Of a stretch of 64,000 bases of DNA, positions 54,291 through 63,868 are shown piece by piece (positions within the stretch are counted from its first letter, which is position 1; every line of letters starts with the position of its first letter). The position numbers and the translations under genes were made by a program. Under the pieces are notes generated by a model. It saw only the letters and a list, made by a program, of their open reading frames with translations. It did not search any database and had not been told where the DNA came from. This DNA comes from Clitopilus passeckerianus (taxonomy: Eukaryota; Basidiomycota; Agaricomycetes; Agaricales; Entolomataceae), in contig CALYLX010000126.1 of assembly GCA_944990035.1 (NCBI GenBank), positions 3,036,798 to 3,100,797 on the forward strand, given 5' to 3'.

Positions 54291-55410
54291 GGAATTCCGT
54301 AGGTATTGTAAAGAATCCTGTATGTATCGTATAGAATCCTGCACCTCATACCTGGAATCCTGAAATTACCATGTGGAATTCTGAATGTATCATGGAATTC
54401 CGAACATACTGTGTGGAATTCCGTATGTAGTGGGTAGAATCCCGAATATATTGTTGAGAATCCTGAATATACCATGTAGAATCCTGCACATACCACCTAG
54501 AATCTTGATTATACAGCTCAGAATGCCGAATGTGCCATCAAGAATCCTGAATGTGTGGTCTGGAATGCGGAATATATCACAGAATTCCAAACATATCTGG
54601 TGGAATTCCATACGTAGTGGCTAGAATCCTGAATATACCATGTAGAATTCCGAACATACCATTAAGAATCCTGAACGCACTCTTTGGAATCCTGAATGTG
54701 TGCTCTGGAATGCTAAATATATCATGGAATTCCGTAGATAGTGGATAGAACCCTGAATATACTGAGTAGAATCCTGCACGTACACCTAGAATCTTGGTTA
54801 TACAGTGTAGAATGCCGAATACATCTTGGAATTTTCAATATGCTGCTGGATCTCTGAAGTCCTGAGTAGAATTCCAAACATACTCGTAAGAATCCCGAAC
54901 GCACTCTTCAGAATCCTGAATATGCACTCAGGAACCCTCCATACATCATGGAATTCCGAACATAACAGGCAGAATTCCGGACATACAGCCTAGAATTCCG
55001 AATGTACTGTGTAGAATCCTGAATATACTAGGTAGGATCGTGAACATATTGTACAGAATCCCGAATGTATTCAGTCTCGTAAGACGTATATAGCGTCCTG
55101 CAACCGTTAAATAGGACCTCAAACATTTAGTATAGAATCTCAAAAGTACGGTCTCGAATGCTGTGGTTCCGAGTGCACTGGGTAGATTTCCGACCACCCT
55201 GGACTGAACTCTGTATGTGCTGTATAAAACACCATTCTATTGTCCAGAATCCTGGATGCAATTCTGTACCAAAGTAATTCTACGTTCATTGTTCCGAATT
55301 GTGTATCTATGTTCAGGGAATTCCGCACCAAGCATCGCAATGCATGAATTTCCTCTCTCTAAAGTTGTCGCATTCAAGACCCAACGTTCAGAATCCCATA
55401 TGTGCTGAAC
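54291..55410. repeat. 21-bp minisatellite, about 37 clear units, decaying at the right
   Basis: Unit close to AGAATCCTGAATATACCATGT. AGAAT/GGAAT starts at 54291, 54312, 54333, 54354, 54375, 54394, 54415, 54436, 54457, 54478, 54499, 54520, 54541, 54562, 54581, 54602 and 54623, so spacing is exactly 21 bp with two 19-bp exceptions. The regular core runs to about 55075; scattered units (for example near 55133, 55250 and 55389) continue to about 55410. Longer blocks are repeated too: the segment with GTAGTGG(G)TAGAA...CACATACCACCTAGAATCTTG (from about 54425) recurs from about 54730. Both strands stay open over long parts because the unit equals seven codons. Confidence 0.85.
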
Positions 55411-55510
55411 AAACCCCAGCCATGTCACATTACTTGCTGCCGAACCCCACAAGAGAGCGTAAAATAAAGCGTCAATCATTATCTTCTCACAGAAACAGCC
55501 TACACTGATT

Positions 55511-55543
55511 CCGCCCGCGACTTGCGCAGCAAGTCGCGGGTGG
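55511..55543. repeat. GC-rich perfect hairpin
   Basis: Arms of 15 nt, CCGCCCGCGACTTGC and GCAAGTCGCGGGTGG, pair with one mismatch around a three-base loop. Just after it (about 55590-55645) TTTTGGCTGGTGACTTGCGCG, TTTGGCTGGCGACGCGCG and GTTGGCTGCC form a roughly 20-bp direct repeat that reuses the GACTTGCGC word of the hairpin. This looks like the end of a small mobile or foldback element. Confidence 0.6.
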
Positions 55544-55793
55544 AAGCAGTGAAAAGGACCGTGACATCACCCCGTTCTACAGCCAACTCGCATGTTTTGG
55601 CTGGTGACTTGCGCGTTTGGCTGGCGACGCGCGTGTTGGCTGCCTGTATGTTTCCTGGAGAGACCGATGACATCATTTCCGTATGTCTTGGATGATTTCT
55701 CGTCAATCTATTCAATCTATTCAATCTCTCTCATGTTTTCCTCCCCCCCCCCTCGATGCTTCCTTTCCCCTTTTGGAAAGAAGGCGGGCCGTC

Positions 55794-55810
55794 GGCCCGC
55801 TGTCACCCGC
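55794..55810. repeat. 17-bp GC palindrome
   Basis: GCGGGCCGTCGGCCCGC is an 8-bp perfect dyad around one base, 250 bp from the hairpin at 55511 and just after a C run (10-11 C, 55743-55752). Possibly the other side of the same small element. Confidence 0.5.
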
Positions 55811-55835
55811 CGCCCCAGTGTCCGGAGCAACGATG

Positions 55836-56303
55836 GCCACTCAATCAGGTAGTACAGTTGACACGCGTCTTACAGGCCCCTCGTCGACCTAGTCCTTTGT
55901 TTCCCGATGCCCGTAATTTGACCGATGCAATGCAGTATTGAAATCCTGAGAGTTGTATCCGAAATCTTGCGTGACTGCGCTACCTTTTACAAACGGGTCT
56001 ACCTCGAAGGTCAAGTGTCCTCTCACCTCGACGCTGGAGACGTCGTTTTTAGTCTGGTTCATGCCTTATGCATGGAACAGTAATTCTCTGGGGATCGCAA
56101 GGCTGACCCCTCATGGACTAGGTTTGGATCTCCCTTTACCTCACTGTGATTTGACCGCTGCATTGCAGTGGAGAGACTTGGTACGATCGAAAAACCGTCT
56201 TAGCACAAGTGGGTATCCGTGGTACCTGAGGTCTTCCAGTGTGTCTATTTACTACTGCACAAGCACGGCAAATAAAGCTACGAAAGAACCGACAACAGGC
56301 TGA
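55836..56303 (+). pseudogene. F-box-like gene fragments
   Basis: Protein-like pieces in different frames: MQCSIEILRVVSEILRDCAT, then VYLEGQVSSHLDAGDVVFS and a stop at 56081-56083, and GLGLDLPLPHCDLTAALQWR with DLVRSKNRLSTSGYPWYL. The word TTGACCG(A/C)TGCA(A/T)TGCAGT occurs at about 55918 and 56151 and again (as TTCACCGATGCAATGCAGTGG) at about 58163, so copies of one exon are scattered around the gene at 56954. A start ATG at 55833 with a donor GTAGTACAG is possible but leads nowhere clear. I read this as decayed tandem duplicates. Confidence 0.35.
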
Positions 56304-56309
56304 CAGATC

Positions 56310-56937
56310 ATGTCAACCGGGGAATGCGGCACTGATGATCTGAGTCACGTGTGCGGTGGCAAATTTGGTGGGCTCAACATGGCGGTCCGATTCCGATCAA
56401 ACCGATCAAACTGCCCGCGTACAGGCGACAAAGCATCGCAACCTAAATACATCCCCTTCTTGACCACCATGCCACTCACGCTCACATTCCATGATTTCGG
56501 CCCGACTGAGTTCCCAGAGACGCTGCTCGGGGTCACCATGCCCGCAGACCTTGTGAAAGAGGAGACGACGGTGATTGTGAATATCCACACGGCAGACTGT
56601 GAATACAATGTGAGCCCAATCAAATCGAGAAGGAAGTGGGCTCTTTCCTCACACAAGCCGCAGGAACCCCCGAGAAAGGTCTTTTGGGACGACACTGAGC
56701 AGCTATCCCTCATTTCCCAGGTACGGATAAAACTATGATATTTCAATGCGCATATAGTCACAATCCGCGGTAGCGCAAGCTTGTTCGTTGTGTTACGATA
56801 AACGTTCTGCGTCCTCGTCTGTCAGAGGACCCCCATTCGCACCTAGTACCACAGAAGGTAATCGTAGGGCCACTTGTTGGCGCGGGTGCCCACCACTTCC
56901 AACTCACTGGAACGCAAACCCTTACGCTGACAGGCGA
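56310..56937 (+). CDS. Hypothetical protein
   Basis: Not recognised. Possible start at 56310 or at 56471 (MPLTLTFHDFGPTEFPETLL). The readable part is GVTMPADLVKEETTVIVNIH, TADCEYNVSPIKSRRKWALS, PPRKVFWDDTEQLSLISQ. Then a 37-nt intron (GTACGG...CATATAG) would join SQSAVAQACSLCYDKRSAS and STTEG, with a further donor GTAATCG. The end is not clear. It may be a small gene of its own or the 5' part of the F-box-like gene that follows 20-100 bp downstream. No signal peptide or membrane segment. Confidence 0.35.
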
Positions 56938-56953
56938 AAACCCGAGTGGAGTC

Positions 56954-58100
56954 TTGGTATTTCCCGAGACTGTCTACCAAAAATCGCGTTCCTCCCGGAT
57001 CTCTGTTCTGTATAAAGCTCGTTCAAGTCGGATCGACCTCTGCGACGAGATCTGGAACCATATCCTATCATATTTATTCTCTTCCTTGTCGATGGCGTGC
57101 AGCCCACCCAGTGCCATGTACGAAGCGATGGTAAACTTTGGCTCAGCCATGCCTCCACCTATCAGCAACATCGCGCGCTCGAACTATCTGAAGCTCACTA
57201 TATGCGGGACGGGAGAGCCATTCCAGATGTATACTATAGCGCCTTTCGATGCTCTGGATACTACGCAACTGGATGGGATCATACGCGACTATGTTACCCC
57301 GTACGCTGTACCTGTTCGGAACATACCCCTCTGTCGCGACTTGGACGATCTGCGTAGCCGGGAGCTTCTTTCTCTGTATGGGCACACTCTCGTGTGTCTC
57401 ACGATAGACTGTACCACCACCCTCGAGCAATGCAGCATGGTGGAATTCCCCGTACTGGAGACTCTGCAGGCGATCGACGGAACTTCAAAAAGAACCTTAG
57501 CGGAGCTGAACCCGATCGTAAAGAGGTGTCCCCAGCTGAGGAACTTCCGTACGGTGGGATTCAGGTTTGGCACGTTAGTGGGCGAGCCTAAGTCTATTCC
57601 TGCCGCGCTGACCATGATACAGGGGTGAAATCGCTGTCGACATAGGAAAACTGGATACGCTGTCCATGGCCGGTGCCTACCACTGGGCTGCATCCCAACC
57701 TGTTCGAGCCTTTCTAGACAGGTGCCGTCCTCGCTTCCTGGACTTCAGCGAGGCCTATGTTCGGCTGAGTGAGACTCTTGCCACCAAGGACGGGAAAAGG
57801 GAGTACCCAGAGGTATTCCAATTTGACGGGCACAATGCACCTGAGCCAGTGGATCCCAAGACGTTCGAAGGTATTCGAAAAGTCATCCTCAGTTACCCGA
57901 TCAGCTACTCGCCATGGCTCAGCGTCGAAACTTACGTTTCCCTGAAGGGTGAAGGCTTGGGTGACCTCGAGGTGATTGCAGATCCCGAAGATGGCCCGGG
58001 TTACATGGAGGTGATCGATGCCTGGAACGCGTCAGTGAAGGGGAGCGACGTGTCGTGGAAGACTGTTACTTTTATCCCAGAACACATCGAACCTAGCTAG
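56954..58100 (+). CDS. F-box-like protein
   Basis: Agaricomycete F-box-like family. The N-terminal motif SSRIDLCDEIWNHILSYLFS is a good F-box beginning. A degenerate leucine-rich region follows (RDLDDLRSRELLSLYGHTLV, MVEFPVLETLQAIDGTSKRT, AELNPIVKRCPQLRNFRTVG) and a C-terminal part (IGKLDTLSMAGAYHWAAS, RCRPRFLDFSEAYVRLSETL, WNASVKGSDVSWKTVTFIPE) ending at 58100. One break: near 57622-57628 CAGGGGTGA gives a stop, but with one G less the reading would run into GEIAVDIGKLDT. That is either a homopolymer sequencing error or a real frameshift. Function as an SCF substrate adaptor is inferred from family. It lies in the repeat-rich part with fragments of relatives on both sides. Confidence 0.55.
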
Positions 58101-58140
58101 AATCACGATTACGCATACTACTGAAGCAATAAAATATGTC

Positions 58141-58352
58141 CCTGTTGTCGCCTTACACGATCGAGTTCACCGATGCAATGCAGTGGGAAACCGTGTGGTC
58201 AGGCATGGAACACTTTATAAATTGATCAAGAAAGACGTCTCCATGTTTCTATCTCTGCACGGCATTGGTACCGTTAGCACTTTGCCTCTGGCAGGAAAAC
58301 TGTCGCCCACGAGTTGGCTGGATGAGCGATCATGTTTAACGATCAATCTCTG
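58141..58352 (+). pseudogene. F-box-like gene fragment
   Basis: LLSPYTIEFTDAMQWETVWS and, one frame over, KLIKKDVSMFLSLHGIGTVS then LPLAGKLSPTSWLDERS and a stop. It shares the TGCAATGCAGTGG word and the DAMQW/TAALQW wording with the fragments at 55836-56303. Confidence 0.35.
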
Positions 58353-58611
58353 ATGTCACTCTGCTGGCTCGCCTAGGTTAACGGATGACCGTTGAAACTC
58401 AATCATGGAAACACGCTATCATACTTTGGCTCCTACGGAGTAGGCCTCAATGAGAAGCCAAGAATTGTCAATGGTTAGGGATCAATTGAAGATTTGAAGG
58501 AAGCTGCGACGCAGCCAATCAATGTGACCCATGGCTTTGTGATCGAAGCTGACCTAGAATGGGAAACCGTGAACCCACGCCCAATAGAGTGTTAATTCAA
58601 ACGAGTTGTAA

Positions 58612-58954
58612 TTGATGAGGACTATCGAAAACACGTTGTACGGATATTTAATTCAAGCACAAGAACCCCCGGACAAACAATCGAGAACGACCATCACCAG
58701 ATGGAGACGTTCTGACCCACTCTTCAGCAAAAGTTGGAATCCAATTCCAGTCTCGGTGAACTCCGCGGAGACTTTTACACCAATGAAGTGCCGAAGGAAC
58801 AGTCTCCCGCTCAGACACCATATACCCCATGGCGTAGGCAAGAACCATTCGCATGATCCCAGTCGAAAGGGGCATGCCCCGACGAGAATGTCGCATAGAG
58901 GGTGGCTGGATATGAATACGAAGGCCTCGTGGCCATCTTGCAACAATCTTGGTG
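58612..58954. other. Unassigned stretch with open frames on both strands
   Basis: The minus strand reads MRMVLAYAMGYMVSERETVP, SALHWCKSLRGVHRDWNW and EEWVRTSPSGDGRSRL in one frame (58648-58896); the plus strand is also open. The minus-strand wording looks more protein-like. No family recognised. Confidence 0.2.
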
Positions 58955-59084
58955 CCAATGGTGGTTTAGCACACGAACACGCCAGTGACAGCAGCAAATA
59001 GCCAACCACTACCGGCACCGCCAAGGGTTCACCAGGTAGGGCCGACACTTTCGAATAACGGAATAGAACGGCAGGTTGGGCTAC
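58955..59084. repeat. 130-bp direct repeat, copy 1
   Basis: From CCAATGGTGGTTTAGCACAC to GGCAGGTTGGGCTA. Nearly identical to copy 2 at 59466-59591; copy 1 has a few extra bases (ACCAGGT against AGGT near 59031). On the minus strand it encodes a very hydrophobic stretch (LAVPVVVGYLLLSLACSCAK). Confidence 0.9.
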
Positions 59085-59157
59085 AAAGCAGTAACTATGG
59101 GTGGATAAGAGGGTGGGCGCGAAAAATTTGACTGGAGAAGAGGACGAAAGAAATCAA

Positions 59158-59465
59158 TTAAGTACCAATAATAAACCTGAAAACCCGAACAACAACAACA
59201 TACCTGGAGAAGAGGACGAAAGAAAGGGTGACCACCCGAATGTCCTCTCCTCCAACTAAATACGAGTACGTGCCATAGAGTAAGTACAGTGTCATGAAAG
59301 ATGTAACTACATCTAGTTCGTCAGAAATTACAAGAATTTCCTCGGCTACCTGCCATGAGGACTGCACGAGGAAAAAACGCGATGCAGTAGAGCCCGGCGG
59401 CTCCCGAAACAATAGCTGCTGGTGCTTCCTTCCATTGGTCTCGTGTAAACTTCGTTCAAACCCAA
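59158..59465 (-). pseudogene. Fragment with hydrophobic segments, unrecognised
   Basis: Minus-strand reading through copy 2 of the direct repeat continues into ETNGRKHQQLLFREPPGSTA, SSWQVAEEILVISDELDVVT, SFMTLYLLYGTYSYLVGGED and VVTLSFVLFSR, where a good donor GTATGTTG appears. An acceptor TCTTCTCCAG lies at about 59130. It looks like an exon of a membrane protein. GGAGAAGAGGACGAAAGAAA occurs twice (59133 and 59213), so the segment itself is partly duplicated. Confidence 0.3.
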
Positions 59466-59591
59466 CCAATGGTGGTTTAGCACACGAACACGCCAGTGAC
59501 AGCAGCAAATAGCCAACCACTACCGGCACCGCCAAGGGTTCAGGTAGGGCCGACACTTTCGAATAACGGAATAGAACGGCAGGTTGGGCTA
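59466..59591. repeat. 130-bp direct repeat, copy 2, next to the retroelement
   Basis: Second copy of the 58955-59084 repeat. It ends at GGGCTA, exactly where CTAAAACCCTAAAAG begins at the downstream edge of the retroelement. In copy 1 the sequence after GGGCTA is unrelated (CAAAGCAG). Confidence 0.9.
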
Positions 59592-59596
59592 AAACC

Positions 59597-60650
59597 CTAA
59601 AAGATGATGAACCTTGGAGCTGAACGACGAGGGAGTGATGAGAAGATGTGAGGAGGCCGTTCAATCTGTCTGCGGGTGGAGGAGAGCATGTATGAGGACA
59701 GGGTTCTTGCGTATGTAGATCGCCAAGCGTCGGACGACCAACGGCCAATGGCTTGGATGAGATGTGGGGGTGTGTTGTTCTCGGCGAGTAGAGTAGCTCC
59801 TCCTGCTCTCGTGAGTGGCCACCGATATCGGAACCGAAGAATTGTCGTAGACGAGCGATGAAGAACTTGCGAGTGGGGATTTGGCCGTTGTTGGTGACCC
59901 ACAATGCAGAGTGGTAGGAAACCGTTGGTCACGTATCTTGATGTAGGCTTTGAAAATACTATGGGTCGACCGTTGTTGCGGATGCTCGGATGATCACTCG
60001 GTTTCCTTCGTAAAGCGATCGGCTTTGTGAAAGGGCAGGAGGAACGAGAATTGGTCTGCGTCTATCTTGACAGAGGCTCGACGAATAAGCTTTCGTGGAT
60101 CGCGGTGATGCTTGTTATCTGGGTAGGTCAGCTCGCCTAGTCGCATGAGGCCGAAGAATCCTGTCGTGATTAAAGCCACGAAGAGGAATCGTCGAACGAT
60201 GGAGAGGGGTATGCGGAGATGATTTTCGAGAGGTCAGCCGTCGTGAGGGCGAGTTTGCGTGAAATTTGAGTTCCTTTGAGTTTCTTGTATCCCTGAGCGT
60301 GCGAGATACTAGGTGGGAAGTTCTCCATTGCTGAATATTTGGGAAATGTGCTAGCAGTTCGTGGCACAGTCCGGTGAGGTAGGTTACCGACTGAGGTTTG
60401 ATCCCGTTTCGCACATGAAAGCAATATACAAGCTGAGCGTATCGGGATTGGGTTCGGCATCGATGTCGTATAATTTGATGAAGGAGAGGTAGGAATTCAG
60501 CGCGACGCGTAATTCCTAGATGTGGAGGTTTCAATGGCAGCTCCTACGGCTCTAGCTCGCAGTTGGCGTAGCCGCTCGAGAGGATTACCAGGCGTTTCGG
60601 CTGCCGGCTGGTAATCCGACTTGCAGGAGTCATTGACTGCTGCCCCAGCG
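59597..60650 (-). pseudogene. Tyrosine recombinase of the DIRS-like element, frameshifted
   Basis: Recognisable in pieces from the N-terminus: RLRQLRARAVGAAIETSTSR, then LNSYLSFIKLYDIDAEPNPD (SAM-like core-binding part), SVTYLTGLCHELLAHFPNI, LISTADLS-like segments, the first catalytic Arg in TGFFGLMRLGELTYPDN, DQFSFLLPFHKADRF, then FFGSDIGGHS and TRAGGATLLAENNTPPHLI (the HxxR box, split by one missing base), QAIGRWSSDA, and IYIRKNPVLIHALLHPQTD with the likely nucleophile Tyr. At least four single-base frame changes (near 60510, 60400, 59825 and 59725). The motifs match the DNA breaking-rejoining enzymes common in Agaricomycete DIRS elements. Confidence 0.8.
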
Positions 60651-62414
60651 TTGTCGTCGGCGTGGGGGTGATAGTAGATTGGCGTCTAGTGCCAACGTGG
60701 CGGACTGCGTTGGTAGGGATGGAGTAATCTCGTATGATATGGAGGCCAGGGAGGGCTTGCCCTCGCGGTCCCTCCGAGAGATGGCGTCAGCTACCGTGTT
60801 TTGTTCTCCAGGTAGCCAGCACCTGAGTTGGTGGTCGAGCGGGATGAGAATATCGACTGCATGGCGAAGAGACGGTTGTTGTATGGGGGTCCTCGTAGTG
60901 AATGGAAGGAATTGACTGTGTTGGTGTTGTCACACAAGAGGTGTCGTTTGTTTGTTTGGTCCTGAAGGCTATGTCGACAGCGCACGTCACCGCAGGGGCT
61001 TCCCGGTAGTAAATCCACTCCGGCGCACGTTCTCGGCACTGTCGAGTAGAACCCCAAGTTAAACTCGGGAAGAAGATCCCAATACCTTCGAGGCAGGCGC
61101 GGTGAAGGCTACGGCGTGCCGTCGAGCCATTCCAGGATTTGGTGTTGATTCGTCGAGGGCCTGGATTGGTCGTCAGGTGATCACGGAGCCAGGTAAGGTC
61201 CTCCTTGATATCACCGTTGGTCCACAGCCTCTGACTTTTCACCTTCTTTCCAGACATCTTCGCATACAGGCCATTCAGGCAGGGTTTCAGGTAAGGGTAT
61301 GCGTTGAACGCCCAATTAATCCAGCCTGCTAATCTTTGAAACTCCCGAAGGGAGAATCTAGCATTCCCTTTCTGCCTGTCGCAGATCCATCGGTTGAGTT
61401 CCTCGAGGAGGCGGAGACGAGATTGGTCCGGGAGAGTGAGGGTAAGTTCGACTATGTCCACATGGATCCCAATGATGGTCAACTGCTGACCCGAAAGCTG
61501 TTTAGGTTCGTCATGAGGGATGCCGAGTTCGTCGAAGAGGAGTAGGAGGCGTGTTTGGGCAGAGGGCATGTACTTCTTGTACCCTGGATACCATAGTACG
61601 CTTCCCTTTCGTTCGATGCCAAACGAGTCATCAACAAAACCCAGCAGAAAAGGTATTTGCTTTATTTCGCGTGCGATCCAGAGTACAAGGGACATGAACG
61701 CAATGAAGATGTCAATATTGCGGGTCCCACCGAACGTCAGGAACCAGTCGACGTTCCTTTCTTTTCTCCCTTCTATCTCGACAGTGTTGACTTGTTTGAT
61801 TTGCCAGAATGGGTGAACTGGCAGGATTCGGTAGGCACCTTTGACGTCAGTCTTGTGCAGTGTCCATTCGCTCTCTGGGTTTTTGGTGCGCTCGTTTATG
61901 ATGAACTGGCACAGGTGTTGGATGCCGTCCATAGGGAAGGCTGACTCGTGAGGTTCGCACATGGAGTTCGGTGAGAAATCACCAAAGCTCTGGTCGGTCA
62001 CCAGCCTGAACTTGTTGGAGCCAGGCTTGGGTACAGCGTGAATAGGAACGGTGTACATTCCGGAGCAGGTCTGGACCGAACGTAGTGGAGAAACGTCCGA
62101 TCGACAGTTCTTCATCACGCTGCTCAATCAAGAATCTAGCACGACACTGATCTCGAGCAGGGAGCGAGGCATCCGGTGTCAGGGTAGCGCCCACGACAGT
62201 GAGGCCCACGGCCAGAATCCTTCGCTGAGGCCTGTACACACCGAATCGACAAAGCGCAGTTGGGATGAGTGGCCAGCAGCTGCCTGAACTTGTCAACCTT
62301 AACCGGAGTTGAGACCGCGAATAGGTGAGGGTAATCCGCTATCGTCTTAGCCACTATCTCATTCGCCAACTCTTCAGGTGGGGGCCGAGGTAGAGGTCTG
62401 GCTGTCGAGTCCAA
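60560..62414 (-). pseudogene. Reverse transcriptase and RNase H of the DIRS-like element, frameshifted
   Basis: Begins near 62414 (LANEIVAKTIADYPHLFAVS, TPVKVDKFRQLLATHPN). After frame changes at about 62250 and 62060 come FLIEQRDEELSIGRFSTTFG and GMYTVPIHAVPKPGSNKFRL. The 446-codon frame (60787-62127) holds the polymerase core: KTDVKGAYRILPVHPFWQI with the first Asp (about residue 94), FGGTRNIDIFIAFMSLVLWI, and LLGFVDDSFGIE with the catalytic pair FVDD (164-167). It continues LGIPHDEPKQLSGQQLTIIG and FQRLAGWINWAFNAYPYLKP. The RNase H region is split by frame changes near 61050 and 60800 (FCDNTNTV-like CDNTNTVNSFHSLRGPP and GEQNTVADAISRRDREGK). Same type as other Agaricomycete DIRS reverse transcriptases. 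Confidence 0.85.
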
Positions 62415-62471
62415 TCGGCGGTACGTAGGGAGGTTGGACTGGTCCTCTGCCTCACCAAATCGATACCTCAG

Positions 62472-63825
62472 TTAGGATGACGCGCTGTTTGTAACAGCCG
62501 GTTTGGAGGATCGACAGGTGGATTCGCCGTGACCAGGGTGTTTACACGTGAGGCAGGCATGGAAGTAGTGACATTGTTTATACTTGCACCCATTAGGTTC
62601 GTTGAACTTCCGGCAGATTTGCGGGGATTGGAACGGGAGTTCGGCGGCTAGGGATCGGGAGGTTTCCGAGACTCCCGGTAGCATATGGGCGTCAATAGGT
62701 ATGAGAACTTGTCGCGCGGTAAGGAGGACTGATCTCCTCCCGACCAAGCTTCGACTGATTCGTCGTATCGCAAGACGCGCTCGTGGTACTCGGGATGCGA
62801 GCGGTAAAGAGAGAACGGATGTATTGACTATAGGTATTAAGCTCTTGTTCACGGTGCGGGAAGGCCACTTTGTAGGCTTGGGCAGCGACACCCCATGCCG
62901 ATACCCAGTCGAGGCCGGTTTGGATGCGTTTGGACGGTTCGGATCGGGAATAGAAATTTCGTACTCTCCCAGGCGTCCAACGTTCTCTTGAGCAGGTTTG
63001 ACAGAGTGGAGGTTTGTGAACTGCGTCAAGGTCAACGGCTCGGCCCCGAAGGATGTGGTCCCATTCGCTATCGGGAATCCCAAGGGCGTGTTGGGAGCGC
63101 CCGGACCCAGTCCCGACGCGCTTGAGGTCTTTCCCGTATACGTCGAGGAGCCGGCACGTCTCCTCACATTCGGGCCGGACCACACGCTCCGTCCCACCAC
63201 GGCATCTCGGACTCAAAGAGCCGTAACTTTTGTTGCTTCGACCTGGCTTCTTCGTCCCTCGGCTCCCGAAGATCCACTAGACTCGTCGTCGTGGTCGGCA
63301 TCAAAGACTTGTCGAGTCCGTTTGTGAAGAGTCTTCTTTCGAGGGAGGACGACATTCTGCGAGAGAAGGTCCGGCTTGGCGGCAACTCGTGAGTTGGAGG
63401 ATGCGCTCCCGAGCCCCGCTGGTCAGCGGAGGACAGTTGGCCGTCCAGCTCACGAGCTCTTGTAAGAAGGCGAAGAAAGCGGCTTTTCGCATGTCTCCCG
63501 ATCCATCATCTTTAGATTTACCGAGCCACTTATTGGCGGACTCGATAACCTCGATAAGAGTGAGATCCCCCTTTCGGAACGATTCAAAGAGGGAGTCGAA
63601 GGGGGTTTCACATACGGCCGTGAACTCGGGTTCTGATTCCTGACCTGCAGGTACTGAGGGCGATCTCTGACGACGAGGTTGACCTGGTGGAGGGGGCGTG
63701 GCTCCGCGCGAGGTGTTGGGACTAGTCGGCAGGGTAGCAGAGCGTTGACTCTGGACCCCGCCTCGTGCACTGGTAGGTTCAGGTTCTTGTGACGCTCGGG
63801 ATTCATGGTTACGGAGCTCAGTCAT
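62472..63825 (-). pseudogene. Gag-like protein of the DIRS-like element, frameshifted
   Basis: Start ATG 63825 (MTELRNHESRASQEPEP), Pro/Arg-rich leader, then FDSLFESFRKGDLTLIEVIE. Frame changes near 63370, 63200, 62990 and 62750 join LGIPDSEWDHILRGRAVDLD, RLGEYEISIPDPNRPNASKP, LDWVSAWGVAAQAYKVAFPH and REQELNTYSQYIRSLF. The end holds a CCCH-like finger (CRKFNEPNGCKYKQCHYFH) followed at once by a CX2CX4HX4C zinc knuckle (CLTCKHPGHGESTC), then a stop at 62472. SEW plus GRAVDLD plus WxxAW plus FPHRExEL is the usual pattern of this capsid-like protein in mushroom DIRS elements. Confidence 0.75.
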
Positions 63826-63868
63826 AAAGACACAAGTTGATAGCCGGGATTACTTGTGAGAGAATCGC

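Larger units (their letters stand above)
59592..63868 (-). mobile_element. DIRS-like tyrosine-recombinase retroelement at the telomere
   Basis: Three coding blocks in one direction (minus strand): Gag with zinc fingers, reverse transcriptase with RNase H, tyrosine recombinase. This order and the recombinase in place of an integrase define DIRS-order elements. No long terminal repeats were seen. The Gag start codon is only about 45 bp from the telomere array. The other edge (59585-59600) carries CTAAAACCCTAAAAG, one telomere-like CCCTAAA in the opposite orientation. All three blocks contain frameshifts, so this copy is probably dead (or the sequence has indels). It could be a telomere-targeted element or an element that happened to be capped by telomere addition. 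Confidence 0.8.

Noticed and set aside
54125..54748. Open frames on both strands in the minisatellite as a repetitive protein gene
   Set aside because: They stay open because 21 is a multiple of three; there is no start context, intron or conserved wording beyond the DNA repeat.
54291..55410. Regular short repeats as a CRISPR array
   Set aside because: Eukaryotic sequence, 21-bp head-to-tail units without unique spacers; it is a minisatellite.
59597..63825. LTR (Gypsy/Copia) or LINE retroelement
   Set aside because: No integrase, no aspartic protease motif and no long terminal repeats; a tyrosine recombinase follows the RNase H region.
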